64,000 nucleotides of DNA from Salinibacter ruber DSM 13855 (GTDB taxonomy: Bacteria; Bacteroidota; Rhodothermia; Rhodothermales; Salinibacteraceae). The stretch lies in NCBI RefSeq assembly GCF_000013045.1, contig NC_007677.1, forward strand, positions 3,392,001 to 3,456,000, in the 5' to 3' direction. A model generated the notes under the pieces. That model was not told where the DNA came from, did not search any database, and saw only the letters and a list, made by a program, of their open reading frames with translations. Positions 61,169-64,000 of this stretch are shown here, piece after piece (position 1 is the stretch's first letter; each line of letters opens with the position of its first letter). A program made the translations under genes and the position numbers.

Positions 61169-61825
61169 ATGGCTGAGAAAAAGATCCAATCGAGCGGGCT
61201 GCGCACCAACGGCTCCGCCGACGGCATGCCGCCGAAACTCTACGAGCGGCGCGACATCTACGACGAAGAGACCTCCGAGGCCCTCAGCGAGCACATCGAG
61301 GCCATCCTCGACATCCTGGGCGAAGACGCAGACCGGGAGGGGCTCGCCGACACCCCCGAGCGCGTCGCCCGCGCCTATCAGTTTTTGATGCACGGGTACG
61401 CCCTCGACCCGAAGGACATCCTGCGCCAGGCCCTCTTCGAAGAGGCCTACGACGAGATGATTCTCGTCAAGGACATCGAGGTGTACTCGATGTGCGAGCA
61501 CCACATGCTGCCGTTTTACGGCAAGGCCCACGTGGCCTACATCCCGGACGGCCAGATTGTGGGACTCAGCAAAATCCCGCGGACGGTCGAGGTCTTCGCC
61601 CGGCGCCTGCAGGTGCAGGAGCGCCTTACGCTCCAGATCCGAAACGCCATCGACGAGGTGGTCGACCCCATGGGCACGGCTGTCGTCATCGAGGCGAAGC
61701 ACCTCTGCATGATGATGCGGGGGGCCGAAAAGCAGAACTCGGCGACCACCACCAGCTCGGTGAGCGGCGAGTTTAACAATCACGCCACCCGGGACGAGTT
61801 CATGCGCTTGATCGACGCCGAGTAG
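61169..61825 (+). CDS. folE: GTP cyclohydrolase I
   Basis: 218 residues from the ATG at 61169 ([15 protein letters not shown]). Motifs in order: the zinc ligands Cys and His in [23 protein letters not shown], the substrate segment [23 protein letters not shown], and the second zinc Cys in [17 protein letters not shown]. It converts GTP to dihydroneopterin triphosphate and feeds folate, queuosine or tetrahydropterin synthesis. It follows the PTPS-like gene closely, a common pairing. Confidence 0.96.
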   Translation: MAEKKIQSSGLRTNGSADGMPPKLYERRDIYDEETSEALSEHIEAILDILGEDADREGLADTPERVARAYQFLMHGYALDPKDILRQALFEEAYDEMILVKDIEVYSMCEHHMLPFYGKAHVAYIPDGQIVGLSKIPRTVEVFARRLQVQERLTLQIRNAIDEVVDPMGTAVVIEAKHLCMMMRGAEKQNSATTTSSVSGEFNNHATRDEFMRLIDAE

Positions 61826-61881
61826 CCCCGGATCGAGCAGGGGGAGCGGGGCCGCCTGCCCAAACGACTCACCCCTCGTAA

Positions 61882-61907
61882 ATTGCTCTTCGAGATTGCT
61901 CTTCGAG
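61882..61907. repeat. 13-bp tandem duplication before the SDR start
   Basis: ATTGCTCTTCGAG is repeated without spacer at 61882-61894 and 61895-61907; the ATG of the next gene begins one base later, at 61909. It may change leader structure or duplicate a binding site. Confidence 0.7.
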
Positions 61908-61908
61908 A

Positions 61909-62607
61909 ATGATCGTCGTCGTCACGGGCGCGAGCCAGGGCATCGGCCAGGCCATCGCGGAGGCGTTCGCTGCGGAATACGATGCACGGGTGGCCCTGGC
62001 AGCGCGGACCCGCACCGCCCTGGAGCAGACCGCCGATGCCTGCCGGACGCGGGGCGGCACGCCGCTCGTGCTCCCCACCGACGTGACCGACGACGCGGCG
62101 GTGGCCGACCTGGCGGCGGCCGTGCATGAGGAGTGGGGCCCGCCGGACGTGCTGGTCAACAACGCCGGGGCGTTCACCGACACGCCCCTCGACGAGCTGA
62201 CCCTGGAGGGCTTCCGCGACCAGATCGACGTCAACCTCACGAGCGCCTTCGCCGTGACGACGGCGTTTCTGCCCGCGATGCGCGAACGGGGCGAGGGGCA
62301 CCTTTTCTTCATGGGCTCGGTGGCGTCCCTGATGGCCTACCCCGGCAACGCCGGCTACTGTGCCGCCAAGCACGGCCTCCGCGGGCTCGCCCGGACCGTC
62401 CGTGCGGAGACGAAGGACGAGGGCCTCCGCGTGACCACGGTGCTGCCCGGCGCCACCGACACGCCCACCTGGGACGGGGCTGGCGTTGCGGAGGAGCGGC
62501 TCATGGCCCCGGAGGACGTGGCCCAGTCCGTGGTGGACGCCTACCGCCTCTCCGACCGCACGGTGCTCGAGGAGCTGCTCCTCCGGCCGCAGGAAGGGGA
62601 CGTGTGA
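61909..62607 (+). CDS. Short-chain dehydrogenase/reductase
   Basis: 232 residues of the classical SDR family. Motifs are VVVTGASQGIGQAIA, VLVNNAGAFTDTP, FFMGSVASLM with the catalytic Ser, and Tyr-Lys in GYCAAKHGLRGLAR. The C-terminal VTTVLPGATDTPTWDG is typical. It resembles 3-oxoacyl-ACP reductase-like enzymes, but no substrate can be assigned. It is convergent with the hotdog gene at 62615, with 7 bp between stops. Confidence 0.9.
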   Translation: MIVVVTGASQGIGQAIAEAFAAEYDARVALAARTRTALEQTADACRTRGGTPLVLPTDVTDDAAVADLAAAVHEEWGPPDVLVNNAGAFTDTPLDELTLEGFRDQIDVNLTSAFAVTTAFLPAMRERGEGHLFFMGSVASLMAYPGNAGYCAAKHGLRGLARTVRAETKDEGLRVTTVLPGATDTPTWDGAGVAEERLMAPEDVAQSVVDAYRLSDRTVLEELLLRPQEGDV

Positions 62608-62614
62608 CCCATCG

Positions 62615-63130
62615 TCAGCGCTCGCCCTCGTCCACGAGCCGCGCCTCCGGGACCCACGCCCACGTCAGCGTGCCGGCGACGAGCGTCGTGTCGTCGTCCG
62701 GGGCCGTAAGCGCCACGTCCACCGCAATCTGGCCCAGGGGCCGGGAGCGGACCTGGCTCGTTTCGGCGTCGGTGAGGGTGGCCTCCGCCTGCACGGCGTC
62801 CCGCGCGAAATTCTCGAACGAGATGTCCATCGTGCGCAGCAGGGGCGAGGAGCCGTCCGGCACGTTGAGGGCCACGACGAGCCCGGTCGCGGTTTCGGCC
62901 AGGAGGGCGAGGGCCGCGGCGTGGAGCCCGCCGAGGTGGTTGTGGAGGCGCTCCTCGTTGTCGAGGCGGACGGCGACGCGGCGCGGGGTGTACGCCTCGA
63001 CGAAGCATCCGGCGGTGTCGACGAACGGGATCACCTCGCCCACGGCCTGGGTGACGAGGGGCGGCCGCAGGCGTGGGGGCGTCCCGTCGTATCGGTCGGC
63101 GATGCGGGCGAACGGATTGGCGTTGGCCAT
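62615..63130 (-). CDS. Hotdog-fold thioesterase-like protein (DUF4442 type)
   Basis: 171 residues. The hotdog fold is suggested by the ARIADRYDGTPPRLRPPLV region, the helix LHNHLGGLHAAALALLAETATGLVVAL and the strands ISFENFARDAVQAEATLTD and AVDVALTAPDDDTTLVAGTLTWAW. The helix followed by NHxGGxHAAAL matches DUF4442/PaaI-like thioesterases. It would hydrolyse acyl-CoA or acyl-ACP compounds. It is divergent from the second hotdog gene, with 251 bp between starts. Confidence 0.8.
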   Translation of the reverse strand: MANANPFARIADRYDGTPPRLRPPLVTQAVGEVIPFVDTAGCFVEAYTPRRVAVRLDNEERLHNHLGGLHAAALALLAETATGLVVALNVPDGSSPLLRTMDISFENFARDAVQAEATLTDAETSQVRSRPLGQIAVDVALTAPDDDTTLVAGTLTWAWVPEARLVDEGER

Positions 63131-63381
63131 CGGACAAGGATCTGCTTGTGAGAATCAGGAGGGGGCCACCGGCCGAACGCTGCCAGGGGCCGCACAGAAA
63201 AGGCGCGACTCGTTTCTTGCTTTGGTAACGTATGGGTTCTTTGTCCCTTCACCCGTCGAACCCCCGCGGTTTTCCCGAATAGATTCGACACGACGGCGAA
63301 CGTGTCCCCCCTCGGCTCGTAAAGAGACTCCGTCTGTCTTAACTTGCTCTCCGGACCCTCGCCTCGCAGGTTGTTCGCGTC

Positions 63382-63933
63382 ATGCCCAACCCGTCGCTCA
63401 AAGATACCGCTCTCGACGAACTGGAGCGCCTCATCACCGAGAAGATGCCCATCACGGAGCATCTCGAGTTCGAGCTTGCCGCGGACGAGCAGGGCCGCCT
63501 GCGCGCCTCCGCCCCCCTGAAACCGAATGCCAACCACATGGGCAGCGCGTTCGGGGGCAGCCTCAGCATGCTGGCCACGGTCACCGGCTGGGCGATGATG
63601 CACCAGCTCGTGCAGGACGCGATGCACGACGCGATGGAGGACATGCGGGAACGGGTGGAGGTCATGATCCAGGAAAGCGACATCGAGTACCTGCAGCCCG
63701 TCTACGAAAACATCTCGGTGGTCTGCGAGCCCCCGGACGAGGACGCTCAGGAGCGGTTTCAGGAAATGCTGGACCGCTGGGGACGAGCACGGATCGAGTT
63801 GGAGTGCAAAATCAACGAGGCGGGGGAGCGGGCCGTCACCTTCATCGGCCAGTACGTGGCCCTCGACCGGGGCGAAGAGCAAGGCGACGGGGCCCCGTTC
63901 CACATGGAGAGCTGCGACCCCGCGGACCTGTAG
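63382..63933 (+). CDS. YiiD-C-type hotdog thioesterase-like protein
   Basis: 183 residues. PITEHLEFELAADEQGRLRASAPLKPNANHMGSAFGGSLSMLATVTGWAMM contains the NHMGSAFGGS helix start typical of the YiiD C-terminal thioesterase domain (PF09500). The strands IEYLQPVYENISVVCEPP and IELECKINEAGERAVTFIGQYVAL follow. An unusual Met/Glu-rich insertion (MHDAMEDMRERVEVMIQES) lies between them. Substrate unknown. Confidence 0.8.
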   Translation: MPNPSLKDTALDELERLITEKMPITEHLEFELAADEQGRLRASAPLKPNANHMGSAFGGSLSMLATVTGWAMMHQLVQDAMHDAMEDMRERVEVMIQESDIEYLQPVYENISVVCEPPDEDAQERFQEMLDRWGRARIELECKINEAGERAVTFIGQYVALDRGEEQGDGAPFHMESCDPADL

Positions 63934-63936
63934 CCG

Positions 63937-64000
63937 CTACAGCATCTCTTCGTACATCCGGTACGGCGGCTCATTCATCCCCAGTGTCTCGTACGCCGCC
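63937..64000 (-). CDS. C-terminus of a probable GNAT acetyltransferase, cut by window edge
   Basis: A minus-strand frame ends at the TAG complement 63937-63939 and gives the 20-residue end AAYETLGMNEPPYRMYEEML. The AxxxYExLGM start and the M/L-rich ending are typical of GNAT N-acetyltransferase C-termini. Only 64 bp are visible, so the assignment is tentative. It converges with the thioesterase gene, stops 3 bp apart. Confidence 0.45.
   Translation of the reverse strand, partial: AAYETLGMNEPPYRMYEEML

Overview
The window looks like chromosomal DNA of an extremely halophilic member of the Rhodothermota/Bacteroidota, most likely Salinibacter (inferred, not searched). The reasons are a high G+C content, strongly Asp/Glu-rich proteins of the salt-in type, a UpxY-type NusG paralog, DUF4382 and DUF5117-type lipoproteins, weak Shine-Dalgarno signals, and a gene whose helix-C residues mark it as a halorhodopsin chloride pump. 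I find 57 protein genes inside the window or cut by its edges, one small membrane-peptide candidate, one IS110-family insertion sequence, and no rRNA, tRNA or CRISPR array.

Layout. 1-10.4 kb: the end of a GH13 amylase, a degenerate receiver-domain protein, a beta-propeller/Ig-like lipoprotein, priA, a NusG-like antiterminator, hrpB and a HAD phosphatase. 10.7-20 kb: a large zinc metalloprotease lipoprotein, a TolC-MlaC pair, a DciA-like protein, fabF-acpP, metK with a strong terminator, and a DUF4382 lipoprotein. 20.3-23.9 kb: a compact operon of ECF sigma factor, membrane anti-sigma factor with a glycogen-binding-like domain, outer-membrane barrel with the same kind of domain, and a Gly/Pro-rich secreted protein. 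23.9-38.4 kb: isoaspartyl peptidase, a second ECF sigma factor, DUF971 protein, an orphan SF2 helicase, an S9 peptidase, menB, a GH113-like lipoprotein, L-2-hydroxyglutarate oxidase, an AhpD-like protein, a class II glutamine amidotransferase and a flavoprotein. 38.4-39.7 kb: the IS110 element with a structured leader that has the features of a bridge RNA.

39.8-49.3 kb holds stress and ion functions: TetR with an AhpD-like peroxidase and a candidate operator, two tandem non-canonical MsrA-like genes behind an attenuator-like leader, an NhaC-type antiporter, three-part redox/transport genes, a sodium:solute symporter and halorhodopsin. 49.5-64 kb: IMP/GMP-type 5'-nucleotidase, an isolated nuoH, TetR with repeated operator-like motifs, a cysteine-synthase-family enzyme, a two-component group (soluble kinase, a canonical LuxR-type regulator and a paralog with Glu in place of the phospho-accepting Asp), coaE, a HIT protein, a PTPS homolog without its catalytic Cys beside folE, and hotdog thioesterase-like proteins.

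Themes. Salt and light adaptation (halorhodopsin, Na+ transporters, acidic proteins), oxidative-damage defence (two AhpD-like proteins, two MsrA-like proteins) and envelope signalling (two ECF sigma factors and the E-set operon) recur. The most noteworthy items are the IS110 leader with guide-like matches to its own left junction, the E-set sigma/anti-sigma operon, halorhodopsin, the Cys-to-Asp PTPS and the Asp-to-Glu receiver.
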